This document shows, piece after piece, positions 18,846 to 27,726 of a DNA stretch of 64,000 nucleotides. The position numbers and the translations under genes are program-made. Source of the DNA: Fibrobacterota bacterium (lineage in GTDB: Bacteria > Fibrobacterota > Fibrobacteria > UBA11236); contig JAQBPO010000023.1 in assembly GCA_028287465.1 (NCBI GenBank), positions 1 to 64,000 on the forward strand. The letters run 5' to 3'. The notes beneath the pieces are model-generated. The model was not told where the DNA came from, did no database searches, and saw only the letters and a list, made by a program, of their open reading frames with translations. The stretch's first letter is position 1. Each line of letters begins with the position of its first letter.

Positions 18846-20231
18846 TCAGGTCCGGCCGTGGATCAGCTGGTAGGACAGGATACCGTGGGCGACCGCCACG
18901 TTGAGGGATTCCACCTTGTTCTTCAGGGGGATCTTCACCACCGCGTCCGCCATATCCAGATAGGTCGCACCGGTGCCGGCGCCTTCGTTGCCCATGATCA
19001 GGGCCACCTTCTTGCGCAGCTTGGCGTTTTCCAGGGTGGTGGGCGCATGGGACGAGGTCGCCACGATGGAGAACCCCTTCAGGCGCAGGAATTCCATCTT
19101 GGCTCCCAGGTCCTCGCCGGTCTCGAAGGGCAGGCGCAGCAAGGCGCCCACGGACGAGCGCACCACCTTGGGATTGTAAGGATCGCAGGTGCCTTTTCCC
19201 AGCACCACCGCGTCCATCCCGAGCGCCAGGGACGTGCGCATGATGGCTCCCACATTGCCCGGGTCCTGCACGGCGTCGAGCAGGGTCACATAGCGCGCCA
19301 GGGAGTAATCGGGGCGCAGGGTCGCGAAGTTCGCGACGGCGAGGATGCCCTGGGGCGTTTCCGTATCGGACAGGTTACGCATGTCGTCCATGGACACGGC
19401 GATGGTCTGGATCCGGTGCTTCTTGATCAGGGTCAGGAGGTCCTTGTCGTCGAACTCCTCGGCCAGGAAGATGGTCTGGATGATGGCGGGCGAAACGCTC
19501 AAGGCATCCGCGATATTCTTGCTGCCTTCCAGGATGAACTGGCTTTCCTTCCAACGGCCCTTGTCGGTCTTGAGGGGCAGGAAAGGCTTTACCTCGGCGG
19601 AAACCGGCTTATGTTCGCCGCCCACCCTTTCGATGATGCGGGGAGCCAAGCGGGAGGTCCCGGTCGAATAGGGCTTGGGGGAAGGACCGCGCGCCGCGCC
19701 ATAGTCTCGGTTGGGACGCCCTGCGGAATCGCCGCGATCGGGATATCGGCCCGCTCCGCCGCGGGGTGCCGCATCGCGCGGGCCGCCAGGGCCGCGTTGG
19801 GCGCCTGGCGCGTTTCGGGGACCGCGGGGCACGAAGCCCTGATCCTTGCCGCGGAAATTGTCCCGTTGGGGAAGCTTTTCCCAACCACCGCGAGGGCCGC
19901 TCGGTCCTGGACCGCCCGGGCCCTTGCGTTCCGGGTATCCGCCTTTGCCTGCGGGTGGCTTGGCGCCTGCGCCCGCCGCATCGCGCGGAGGACGCCGTTC
20001 TTCGGAAGGCGCCGGACCGGTCTTGCGCGGATCGATCCGGGGAGCCCGGCCGATGACCTTTTTGCCCCGGGGCGGTTCTTCGCCCGCGGGCTTGCCGGCG
20101 GACCTGGAAGGCTTGGCCGGAGCCGCGTCGTCCGAGGTGAACCCGGACAAGTCGAAGTCTCCTTCGTTGTCATCGGAATGGCTGGCGCGGCGCTCTTCGG
20201 AGTCGCCTGGTTTCTTCGGATCCATGGACAT
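18846..20231 (-). CDS. TrmH/SpoU-family RNA 2'-O-methyltransferase with long disordered N-terminus
   Basis: 461-residue SAM-dependent methyltransferase acting on the ribose 2'-OH of rRNA or tRNA. The SPOUT domain is at about 300-460, with the three family motifs: DAVQDPGNVGAIMRTSLALG, IMGNEGAG, and IPLKNKVESLNVAVAHGI. It is preceded by an RNA-substrate-binding domain at about 200-290. Residues 1-190 are low-complexity and rich in Pro, Gly, Arg and Lys, with RGG/RGP-like runs, which is unusual for this family. ATG 20231 lies four bases after the dxs stop codon, so translation is probably coupled. Confidence 0.88.
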   Translation of the reverse strand: MSMDPKKPGDSEERRASHSDDNEGDFDLSGFTSDDAAPAKPSRSAGKPAGEEPPRGKKVIGRAPRIDPRKTGPAPSEERRPPRDAAGAGAKPPAGKGGYPERKGPGGPGPSGPRGGWEKLPQRDNFRGKDQGFVPRGPRNAPGAQRGPGGPRDAAPRGGAGRYPDRGDSAGRPNRDYGAARGPSPKPYSTGTSRLAPRIIERVGGEHKPVSAEVKPFLPLKTDKGRWKESQFILEGSKNIADALSVSPAIIQTIFLAEEFDDKDLLTLIKKHRIQTIAVSMDDMRNLSDTETPQGILAVANFATLRPDYSLARYVTLLDAVQDPGNVGAIMRTSLALGMDAVVLGKGTCDPYNPKVVRSSVGALLRLPFETGEDLGAKMEFLRLKGFSIVATSSHAPTTLENAKLRKKVALIMGNEGAGTGATYLDMADAVVKIPLKNKVESLNVAVAHGILSYQLIHGRT

Positions 20232-20235
20232 TCGG

Positions 20236-22131
20236 TTACCGCGACTTCGGATTGAGGTTGAGCTGGGCCATGAGTTCCACGGCCTTCTTCTGGATGCCCT
20301 CGGCATCCATGCCCAGGATCTTGTGCAGCACGGGGATTTCCCCATGGGTGACGAATTCGTCCGGCAGGCTGATATGCTTCAGGGTGACGTCGAAGCGGCC
20401 CAGGTCCGTGAGGAGAAGCGAGATCGACTGGCCGTAGCCGCCGTGGATGACGTTGTCTTCGATGGTCAGGACCGCGCGATGGCGGGAGAACAGGTCCGAG
20501 TAGGCCTTCTGATCCAGGGGCTTTACGAAGCGCGCGTCGACCACGGTGGGACGGATGCCGTCCTTGGCCAGCAGCTCGGCAGCCTTCTTGGCCTGAAGCA
20601 CCATGTTACCGACGGCCAGGATGAGGAGGTCCTCTCCTTCCTGCACGATATGGGGCATGCCCATGGGGACCATCTGGAAAGGCAGCTTCTCGTCCGGCGC
20701 ATAGGCGCTGCCGCGGGGATAGCGGACCGCCACGGGGCCGATATTGTCGGCCTTGATCGCGGTGAAGAGCATGTTGCGCAGCTCCTTCTCGTCCGAAGGG
20801 GCCATGATCACCATGCCCGGGATCATGGTCAGGTAGCTGAGGTCCATGGCGCCGTGGTGGGTGGGCCCGTCCAGGCCGACGAGGCCGGCGCGGTCGATGG
20901 CGAAAACCACGTGGAGTTCCTGGATGGCCACGTCGTGGACGATCTGGTCGATGGCCCGCTGCAGGAAGGTGGAATAGATGGCGACCACGGGCTTCATGCC
21001 TTCGCAGGCCATGCCGGCGGCGAAGGTCACGGCGTATTGCTCGGCGATGCCCACGTCATAGACGCGCGCGGGGAGCTCCTTGGCCATGATGTTCACGCCG
21101 CAGCCTTCCGGCATGGCGCCGGTGATGGCGACGACGCGCGGATCCTGCTTGGCGATTTCCAGCAAGGCGTCGCCGAATACCTGGGTGAGCCCCGGGGTCT
21201 TGGCGGGCGCCGCCTTGGGCTTGCCGGATTCGATGTCGAAAGGATTGGAGGCATGCCACTTGATGGCGTCCGCCTCCGACTTGTCCCAGCCGTATCCCTT
21301 GGTGGTCACCAGATGGATGAGGTTGGGCCCCGGACGCTTCTTCACGGCCTCGAGGATCTCGATCACTTCTTCCAGGTTGTGGCCGTCGACGGGGCCGAAA
21401 TAGCGGATGCCCAGGTCTTCGAAGAAACCGCCCGGCAGGAAGATCTTCTTCAAGCCTTCGTCCACCTTGCTCGCCAGCTTCTGCAGGTCCTTGCCGCGCG
21501 GCAGGCGCCCGGTCAGATCCCAGACCTCGTCCTTGAGCTTGTTGTAAGTGGGATTGGAGATGATGCGGTTCAGGTACTTGGAGATGCCGCCCAGGTTCTT
21601 GGCGATGGACATCTTGTTGTCGTTGAGGATGAAGGTGATCTTCTCCTCGATCTCGCCGGCGTTGTTGAGCGCTTCGTAGACCATGCCGCCGGTCATGGCG
21701 CCATCGCCGATCACGGCCACCACGTCGAAGTCCAGGCCCAGCTGGGTGCGCGCCGCCGCCATTCCCAACGCCGCGGACAGGGACGTGGACGCATGGCCCG
21801 CGCCGAAGGTATCGTATTCGCTCTCCTCGCGCTTGAGGAATCCGGAAAGGCCGCCGAACTGCTTGAGGGTGTGGAATTCCTTGTACCGGCCCGTGACCAG
21901 CTTGTGGGGATAGGCCTGGTGGCCCGTGTCCCAGACGATCTTGTCCTTGGGGGTATTGTAGACCTTGTGCAAGGCGATGGTGAGTTCAACGGTGCCCAGG
22001 CTGGAGGCGAGATGCCCTCCCTTATTGGCGACCTGCTTCACGATCGTCTCGCGGATTTCGCTGGCGAGCTGCTTCAGTTGGTCGATGGACATTCCGCGGA
22101 GGTCCGCGGGCGAATGGATGTTTTCCAGCAT
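20236..22131 (-). CDS. dxs: 1-deoxy-D-xylulose-5-phosphate synthase
   Basis: 631-residue thiamine-diphosphate enzyme joining pyruvate and glyceraldehyde 3-phosphate, first step of the MEP isoprenoid pathway. Typical blocks: IVWDTGHQAYPHKLVTGR, GHASTSLSAALGMA, the cofactor motif GDGAMTGGMVYEALNNAG...LNDNKMSI, DRAGLVGLDGPTHHG and YPRGSA. ATG 22131 is preceded by AGGGG and is preferred over a TTG two codons earlier. It lies between ispA (36 bp upstream) and the SpoU gene (4 bp downstream). Confidence 0.96.
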   Translation of the reverse strand: MLENIHSPADLRGMSIDQLKQLASEIRETIVKQVANKGGHLASSLGTVELTIALHKVYNTPKDKIVWDTGHQAYPHKLVTGRYKEFHTLKQFGGLSGFLKREESEYDTFGAGHASTSLSAALGMAAARTQLGLDFDVVAVIGDGAMTGGMVYEALNNAGEIEEKITFILNDNKMSIAKNLGGISKYLNRIISNPTYNKLKDEVWDLTGRLPRGKDLQKLASKVDEGLKKIFLPGGFFEDLGIRYFGPVDGHNLEEVIEILEAVKKRPGPNLIHLVTTKGYGWDKSEADAIKWHASNPFDIESGKPKAAPAKTPGLTQVFGDALLEIAKQDPRVVAITGAMPEGCGVNIMAKELPARVYDVGIAEQYAVTFAAGMACEGMKPVVAIYSTFLQRAIDQIVHDVAIQELHVVFAIDRAGLVGLDGPTHHGAMDLSYLTMIPGMVIMAPSDEKELRNMLFTAIKADNIGPVAVRYPRGSAYAPDEKLPFQMVPMGMPHIVQEGEDLLILAVGNMVLQAKKAAELLAKDGIRPTVVDARFVKPLDQKAYSDLFSRHRAVLTIEDNVIHGGYGQSISLLLTDLGRFDVTLKHISLPDEFVTHGEIPVLHKILGMDAEGIQKKAVELMAQLNLNPKSR

Positions 22132-22167
22132 TATCAATTGGCCCCTAGGACAGGTAAATACGGTTGC

Positions 22168-23061
22168 TCAATGCACCCGGGTGGTGATGTAATCGGCGAT
22201 CAATTCCAGGATGCCGCTTTGGATCGGCAGCTTCCTGAGTTCCAGCTTGGCTTCGTCCACCAACTGCCGGGCCATGTCCTTGGAGGCGGCGATGCCGACC
22301 ACGGCGGGATAGGTGGCTTTGCCCTTTTCCAGGTCGGAACCTGCGTCCTTGCCCAGCGCTTCCGTGGTTCCCTCCAGGTCCAGGACGTCGTCCACGATCT
22401 GGAAGGCGAGGCCGATCTTGTTGCCGAAGGCGCCGAGCCCGGCGATGACATCGTCTTCCGCCCCGGCCAGCTGGGCGCCAAGCACTAGGGACGCCTCGAT
22501 GAGGGCCGCGGTCTTGTGGCGGTGGATGTAGTTCACGGTCTCGAGGCCGACCTTCTTGCCCTCGCTCTGGATATCGACCACTTGGCCGCCGAGCATCCCC
22601 TTGGTGCCGAGGGCGCGCGCCAGGGTGACGATGCACTCCGCGCGGCCGGTCTTGGCAAGCAGTTCGAACGCATAGACGAGCAGGGAGTCCCCGGCGAGGA
22701 TGGCGATGGCCTCTCCGAACACCTTGTGGTTGGTCGGGCGGCCGCGGCGGAAATCGTCGTTGTCCATGCACGGCAGATCGTCATGGATGAGGGAAAAGGT
22801 ATGCGTCATCTCCAGGGCGCAGGCCGCGAGGAGGACGTCATCGTCGCTTTGGCCATGGCAGGCCTCGAAGGATGCCAGGGCCAGGGCGGGACGGAGGCGT
22901 TTGCCGCCGGCGAAGGTCGAATACCGGACGGCCTTATGCAGGTCCGTGGGGGCTTCGCTTTCGGGGGGCAGGTATTTTTCCAAAGCGGCATTCACGCGCA
23001 CCGAAGCCTGCTTCAGGTAATCCTCGACCGTAACCGCTATTTGGTTTTTTGGGGCTGACAT
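22168..23061 (-). CDS. ispA: Polyprenyl (farnesyl/geranyl) diphosphate synthase
   Basis: 297-residue trans-prenyltransferase that condenses IPP with allylic diphosphates. First Asp-rich motif is HDDLPCMDNDDFRRG, second is FQIVDDVLD; FAGGKRLRP is the IPP-binding block. The two-residue insertion in the first motif (DDLPCMD) is the type seen in bacterial IspA. ATG 23061 follows AAGGAAG. It is the first gene of an ispA-dxs-spoU unit, joining two steps of isoprenoid synthesis. Confidence 0.94.
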   Translation of the reverse strand: MSAPKNQIAVTVEDYLKQASVRVNAALEKYLPPESEAPTDLHKAVRYSTFAGGKRLRPALALASFEACHGQSDDDVLLAACALEMTHTFSLIHDDLPCMDNDDFRRGRPTNHKVFGEAIAILAGDSLLVYAFELLAKTGRAECIVTLARALGTKGMLGGQVVDIQSEGKKVGLETVNYIHRHKTAALIEASLVLGAQLAGAEDDVIAGLGAFGNKIGLAFQIVDDVLDLEGTTEALGKDAGSDLEKGKATYPAVVGIAASKDMARQLVDEAKLELRKLPIQSGILELIADYITTRVH

Positions 23062-23161
23062 GCTTCCTTGGGCCGATGCCTGATCGATGCGGTCCGCTTC
23101 CTGACGGAAACGGTACCGGAATAGTATACGAACGCCTGAAAAAAGGCCCCTGGAAAGATAC

Positions 23162-23187
23162 AAAAAAAGCCCGTTATTCTAAGGGCC
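23162..23187 (-). terminator. Terminator downstream of folD
   Basis: On the minus strand GCCCTTAGAATAACGGGC forms a bulged stem (GCCC/GGGC with TTA/TAA) and is followed by seven T residues (23168-23162). It lies about 50 bp after the folD stop and before the ispA start. Confidence 0.7.
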
Positions 23188-23235
23188 GGAAGCGATGGAA
23201 ACGGCCAATGGATGCGGGAAAAGGGGCCTGGACGG

Positions 23236-24117
23236 CTATCGGACCAGGGACATTTCCGCGCTTTGGACGGTATTGGTGAGCAGCATGGCGATGGTCATCG
23301 GCCCCACTCCCCCGGGAACGGGGGTGATATAGCTGGCCTTCGCGGCCACGGATTCGAAATGCACGTCCCCCACCAGCTTGAAGCCGGATTTGGCCTTGTC
23401 GCTCTTCACCCGGTTCACGCCTACGTCCACGACCACGGCGCCCTCTTTGACCATATCCCCGGTGATGACCTCGGCCTTGCCCACCGCGGCGATGATGAAG
23501 TCCGCCTGCCGGGTATGATAAGCGATGTCCGGGGTTCCCGTATGGCACACGGTCACGGTGGCGTTCGCGAACGCTTCCTTCTGGATCAGGATGTTGGCGA
23601 TGGGCTTGCCTACGATGTTGGAGCGACCCACGACCACCACGTGCTTGCCTTCGGGCGAGAGATTGTAGGCCTTGAGAAGCATCTGGACGCCCCAAGGGGT
23701 GCAGGGCTTGAATCCCTGCCGGCCCAGCATCAGGTTGCCCAGGCTGATGGGATGGAAACCATCCACATCCTTGGACGCCGAAATCAGGTTGAGGAGCTTG
23801 TCCGAAGGCAGGTGCGCGGGCAAGGGCAATTGCAGCAGGATGCCGTGCACGGCGGGATCCCGGTTCTGCTTCTCGAGATGATCGGCAAGGTCCTTCTCGG
23901 AAATGGTCGCGGGCAGGCGATGGGTCCAGGCCTGGATGCCCACGTCCGTGGCGGCCGCGTCCTTGGCGCCCACATAGACCTTGGAAGCCGGATCCTCCCC
24001 CACCAGGGTGACGGAGAGGCCCGGACGCACGCCCTTGGCGGCGAGCGCCTTCACGCGCTCCTTCAGAGCGGTCCGGATGTTTTCAGCGGTCTTTTTTCCG
24101 TCCAGGAGGTTTGCCAT
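23236..24117 (-). CDS. folD: Methylenetetrahydrofolate dehydrogenase/cyclohydrolase
   Basis: 293-residue bifunctional folate enzyme (NADP-dependent dehydrogenase plus cyclohydrolase) of one-carbon metabolism. Signature blocks: SKVYVGAKDAAATDVGI with the catalytic Lys, HGILLQLPLPAHL, KDVDGFHP, and the Rossmann motif VVVGRSNIVGKP; C-terminal PVPGGVGPMTIAMLL is diagnostic. Start ATG 24117 is preferred over an upstream TTG. It follows the 6S RNA gene; folate genes next to zapA/ssrS are common in bacteria. Confidence 0.96.
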   Translation of the reverse strand: MANLLDGKKTAENIRTALKERVKALAAKGVRPGLSVTLVGEDPASKVYVGAKDAAATDVGIQAWTHRLPATISEKDLADHLEKQNRDPAVHGILLQLPLPAHLPSDKLLNLISASKDVDGFHPISLGNLMLGRQGFKPCTPWGVQMLLKAYNLSPEGKHVVVVGRSNIVGKPIANILIQKEAFANATVTVCHTGTPDIAYHTRQADFIIAAVGKAEVITGDMVKEGAVVVDVGVNRVKSDKAKSGFKLVGDVHFESVAAKASYITPVPGGVGPMTIAMLLTNTVQSAEMSLVR

Positions 24118-24158
24118 GCGCGGCAAAATAGCAACAAAGGAGGGGGAGGCGAAATAGA

Positions 24159-24346
24159 AACTCCGTCGACTTATCGCTCATTATCTCGGACCTTGTGATC
24201 AAAGGATTAACCTACCCCATCCAGTTCGCGCTTCCCCTGGAGCGGTCGGCCGTCCGGCCGCCGGGGCTTGCGCTAGTTGAACGGAAATGCGGTTTTGTTG
24301 ATCTAGGTTTGTAAGGCCGAGACGCATGAAGCGCGCGACGGAGTTC
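24159..24346 (-). ncRNA. ssrS: 6S RNA (RNA polymerase-binding regulatory RNA)
   Basis: Read on the minus strand, a 188-base segment folds into one long interrupted hairpin, the 6S RNA shape. The closing stem is AACTCCGTCG (24346-24337) with CGACGGAGTT (24168-24159), 10 perfect pairs. Inside it lie CGCT-CAT/ATG-AGCG, then TCTCGG/CCGAGA, then CCTT/AAGG and AACCTA/TAGGTT. A largely unpaired central region follows, then an apical arm GTTC..GCGC..CCCC..CGGCC pairing with GGCCG..GGGG..GCGC..GAAC. A small 3'-side hairpin CCTT-TGATCAC-AAGG borders the central region. The length matches the usual about 180-190 bases, and the place directly downstream of zapA and before a folate gene is the classical ssrS position. 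No search was run. Confidence 0.8.
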
Positions 24347-24382
24347 TTTTTCCTTTCTGTTACGGCTCTCCGGCCCAAAGGG

Positions 24383-24697
24383 TCAGAGGTCCGCCGGATC
24401 GAGAGCCCGATCCAGGCTTTCATTCAGCGACCGGGCCTGCTCTTGAAGCCGGTTTTGCTGCTTTTCGTTCTCTTCCACCTTGGCCCGGAGTTCGAAGAGC
24501 TCCCCGGCCAGGTTCATGGCCGCCAGCACCACCACGCGGAACTTGTCCACGTTGATGCCGCCTTTGCCGAGTTCCCTGATTTTAAAATCCAAATATCCGG
24601 CGACCCGTTCAATGGTTTGGGGGCTCTGATCGGATTTGACTTGGAAGGTCTCGCCGCAGATGTTGACCTTGTAGGAATGTTGTTCCGTTGCTGACAT
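24383..24697 (-). CDS. zapA: Cell division protein ZapA
   Basis: 104-residue FtsZ-ring stabiliser. N-terminal globular part KVNICGETFQVKSDQSPQTIERVAGYLD, then VDKFRVVVLAAMNLAGELFELRAK leading into a C-terminal coiled coil (about 60-100). Size and pattern fit ZapA. ATG 24697 is the start before the conserved strand. It lies between a ZapB-like coiled-coil gene and the 6S RNA. Confidence 0.85.
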   Translation of the reverse strand: MSATEQHSYKVNICGETFQVKSDQSPQTIERVAGYLDFKIRELGKGGINVDKFRVVVLAAMNLAGELFELRAKVEENEKQQNRLQEQARSLNESLDRALDPADL

Positions 24698-24794
24698 CGG
24701 ACGACGCGGCCTCCACGACCCGCCCATTGCCCTGGACGGGTGTTTTTAATATACCATCAGGCCGGCTTTGGGTGCCAGCGTATCGACCCTGATT

Positions 24795-25061
24795 TCAGGC
24801 CAGGGCGGTATCCAAACGGCCCACCAAGTCCCGGATCCGTTCTCCGACGAGATTGATATTGTCGGATTTGCTATTGATTTCCTCGCGCAAACCGGACAAT
24901 TCATCTTCCTTCTCGGCCAGGGCCTTTTCCAGGTTCCCGGCCCGTTCCAGGGAATTGTGCAATTCCGCCTGGAGGGCTTCCCGCTCCCTTTTCAGTCCGT
25001 CGATGATGGAAACGGCATGCTCGACCTTGGAGGCGAGGGCGTCGAATTGGCTAAAGTCCAT
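24795..25061 (-). CDS. Short coiled-coil protein, ZapB-like
   Basis: 88-residue protein predicted to be almost wholly coiled coil (heptads of Leu/Ile/Val between residues 10 and 80, rich in Glu, Lys and Arg). It resembles ZapB, the coiled-coil partner that links ZapA to the division site, and it is encoded directly upstream of zapA. The sequence is too simple for a firm identification. Strong Shine-Dalgarno GGAGAG before ATG 25061. Confidence 0.6.
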   Translation of the reverse strand: MDFSQFDALASKVEHAVSIIDGLKREREALQAELHNSLERAGNLEKALAEKEDELSGLREEINSKSDNINLVGERIRDLVGRLDTALA

Positions 25062-25162
25062 TTTCTCTCCTGTTTGACTGGCCGGAGCCCGCTCCGGATT
25101 GGAGCCTGGATCCGCGCGAATATGAGTACAAAAAAACTAAACTCCGCGAAGGGCGCTGTCAC

Positions 25163-27712
25163 TCACTTAAAGACGATTCCCGGATCCTTGGCCAGTTCCT
25201 GGTTGAGCTTTTCCTGGGCCTTGTTCACCTCTTCGTCCGTAAGGGTCTTCTCCGTATGGCGGTAGATGAAACTATAGTGCAAAGCCTTCTTCCCGGCCGG
25301 CACCCCGGTGCCTCGGTAAACGCTGTTGAGGCGGGCCTCCTGCAGGATGGGAATCCGGCTTACCGGCATTTTGGAGAGGATGTCCCCATGGGTCCGGGAT
25401 TCGTCCACCAGGAGGTTCAGATCCCGCGAAACGGCCGAGAAATTCCCGAAGGCCTTGAACTTGCGATCCCGGGGGACCGCGGCCAGGAGCCCGGAAAGGG
25501 ACACTTCCGCCACCAGTACGGGGCCTTTCAGGTCGAAGCCCCCCAGCACCCGGGGATGCAGGATGCCGAACCCGCCGATGCGGGCCTGTTTCTGCCAGCC
25601 GGCAGCGCGCTTGCTTCCGTAAAGGATTTCGGTTCCCGGCGCCGGCGGTGCGAGATCGGCCAGGATGGCGCCGGATTCGACCGGATGCAGATAGGGCTCG
25701 GATCCCGGGAAGGCGTATTGCGATTTGATCCCCGTAGCGATCAACAGGTTTTCCAGGATTCCTTTGAGGTGGTGGAACTCCACGGGACCGGCCGTGGCCG
25801 GATCCCCGCTCCATGGACGCCGATCCGCCCATTCGCCGGCCAGGACCAGGTAGAGCATCTCCTCTTCCAGGATTCCGGGCGCGCGGTCGGTCCGCTCTTC
25901 CGGCCTATGGTAAAAGCACTTGGCGATCTCGAACAACCGGACGTTCTTCTCCTGGTTGTTCTGGTTGTAGGCCGCCGCGTTCAGCAAGGCCGGCAGGGTG
26001 GTGGTGGGCAGGATTTCCCATTCTTCGCTCAGGGGATTGCGCAGCGGCACGTAGGCGCTTCGCGGATCCTCCGGGGCCAGGCCCAGCTTGGCCAGGGCCT
26101 TGCGGGAGGAAAAGCGGAGGTTCAAGGCCTCGTTCAGGCCCGCGTCCCGCAGATGGTGGCGCAGGGTACGCGCAAGGCTTTCTCCGGGCGGCAGGCCCGC
26201 GGAAACCAGGGGAAGGGTCGGCAGCACCACCGGGATGGCATTGTAATCGCCGAGGCGCGCGATCTCTTCGATCAAATCCGCCTCGCGCTCGAGGTCCCCG
26301 CGGAAGCCGGGGATGGCGAAGCCCATGGCCTCTTCCCCACGCGCTTGGGCGTCGTCCTTCAGCTTCAGTCCGATAGCCTCCAGGCGGCGGACGCATTCGC
26401 CCGGCCGGAGATCCGTGCCCAGCAGTTTATTGACGCGCCCCGGGCGCAGGTAGACGATGCGCGGCGAGGTCGGGTGCTCGGGCGAGGATTTCTCCAAGCG
26501 TCCCTTGGCCACCTTGCCACCGCACCATCGCGCGATGAGGCCGGCGAGGTAATCGGCGACCCAGGCGGTATGCAACGGATCCACCCCGCGTTCGAAACGA
26601 TAGGAGGAATCGCTGGAAAGCCCGTGCCTGCGGCCCTGGCGGCGCACGGTGGCGGGATTGAAATAGGCGACCTCCAGGAAGATGTCCGTGGTCTCCGGAC
26701 CCACTTCCGAATCCTTGCCGCCCATCACCCCGGCCAGGACCATGGGGCCCTCCGCGTCCGCGATGAGCATGTCCTCGGAGGTGATCTTCCGCTCGACCCC
26801 GTCCAGGGTCACGAGTTTCTCGCCGTCCCTGCCCTTGCGGATGACGACCTTGCGGCCCTTGATCCGGCCCAGGTCGAAGGCATGGGAAGGCTGTCCGAGC
26901 TCAAGCAGGACGAAATTGGTCAGATCGACCACGTTGTTGATGCTGCGCTTGCCGATGGACTTGAGGGACTTCACCAGCCAATCCGGGCTGGGGCCGACCT
27001 TTACGCCTTGGATGACGCGGCCCACGTACTTCGTGCACCCGGCGATGTCCTGAAGGTCGATCTGGACCAGGCCGCCGATATCCGCGCCCTCCTCGTTGAG
27101 CATCGCTTCCGGGTAACGCAGGGGTTTCCCCAGCTTGGCCGCGATCTCCCGGGCCACCCCGGTATGGTTCAGGGCGTCGGGACGGTTCGGAGTGATGTTC
27201 AGTTCGAAGACCACGTCCCCCAGGCCCGGAATGCGGTCCATGGGGAGGCCTACGGGCACCGACGGATCCAGCACCAGGATGCCGTCATGGCTTTCGCCAA
27301 GGCCCACCTCGTCCTCGGCGCAGATCATGCCGTGGGATTCCTGGCCGCGAAGCTTGGCTTTCTTGATTTTCAAGGGAGGTTCACCGGCCCGGCCGGGAAG
27401 CTCCGCGCCCACCTTGGCCAACAATACCTTCTGGCCCTTGGCCACGTTGGGCGCCCCGCAAACGACCGGATAGGTCCCGGTCCCATCGGTCACCTGGCAT
27501 ACGCTCAGCTTGTCGGCCTCGGGATGGCGCGCGCATTCGAGCACTTCCGCGGATACGACCCCGGGCAGCCCGCCGACGACGCGCATGCCCTCGACTTCAA
27601 GGCCCAGGGAGGTGAGGGCCTGGGACAAGGCCTGGCGATCGTCATCGGGGCGGCCGTCCGTGCTGCCGGAGAGGTCTACGTACTTCTTGATCCAATTGAG
27701 GCTGACTTCCAT
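25163..27712 (-). CDS. pheT: Phenylalanyl-tRNA synthetase beta chain
   Basis: 849-residue beta subunit of the alpha2-beta2 enzyme, longer than the usual about 800. Order of parts: N-terminal tRNA-binding OB fold (about 40-155, with VVCGAPNVAKGQKVLLAKVG), B3/B4 editing domain (about 215-400, including EVAYFNPATVRRQGRRHGLSSDSSYRFERGVD), B5 domain (about 405-480), the pseudo-catalytic core, and the C-terminal FDX-ACB anticodon domain (about 750-849, FGNFSAVSRDLNLLVD). ATG 27712 follows AAGGA. It starts 14 bp after pheS. Confidence 0.96.
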   Translation of the reverse strand: MEVSLNWIKKYVDLSGSTDGRPDDDRQALSQALTSLGLEVEGMRVVGGLPGVVSAEVLECARHPEADKLSVCQVTDGTGTYPVVCGAPNVAKGQKVLLAKVGAELPGRAGEPPLKIKKAKLRGQESHGMICAEDEVGLGESHDGILVLDPSVPVGLPMDRIPGLGDVVFELNITPNRPDALNHTGVAREIAAKLGKPLRYPEAMLNEEGADIGGLVQIDLQDIAGCTKYVGRVIQGVKVGPSPDWLVKSLKSIGKRSINNVVDLTNFVLLELGQPSHAFDLGRIKGRKVVIRKGRDGEKLVTLDGVERKITSEDMLIADAEGPMVLAGVMGGKDSEVGPETTDIFLEVAYFNPATVRRQGRRHGLSSDSSYRFERGVDPLHTAWVADYLAGLIARWCGGKVAKGRLEKSSPEHPTSPRIVYLRPGRVNKLLGTDLRPGECVRRLEAIGLKLKDDAQARGEEAMGFAIPGFRGDLEREADLIEEIARLGDYNAIPVVLPTLPLVSAGLPPGESLARTLRHHLRDAGLNEALNLRFSSRKALAKLGLAPEDPRSAYVPLRNPLSEEWEILPTTTLPALLNAAAYNQNNQEKNVRLFEIAKCFYHRPEERTDRAPGILEEEMLYLVLAGEWADRRPWSGDPATAGPVEFHHLKGILENLLIATGIKSQYAFPGSEPYLHPVESGAILADLAPPAPGTEILYGSKRAAGWQKQARIGGFGILHPRVLGGFDLKGPVLVAEVSLSGLLAAVPRDRKFKAFGNFSAVSRDLNLLVDESRTHGDILSKMPVSRIPILQEARLNSVYRGTGVPAGKKALHYSFIYRHTEKTLTDEEVNKAQEKLNQELAKDPGIVFK

Positions 27713-27726
27713 GTTTTCCTTAGACT

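Noticed and set aside
19846-22488. Long plus-strand open frame (880 codons) opposite spoU and dxs
   Set aside because: It mirrors genes with clear enzyme motifs on the minus strand; its protein is rich in His/Gly/Val-type shadow composition and has no domain. High GC content produces such antisense frames throughout.
24199-24423. Small 74-codon minus-strand frame in the zapA-folD gap
   Set aside because: It overlaps the 6S RNA structure and has no ribosome site or recognisable protein.
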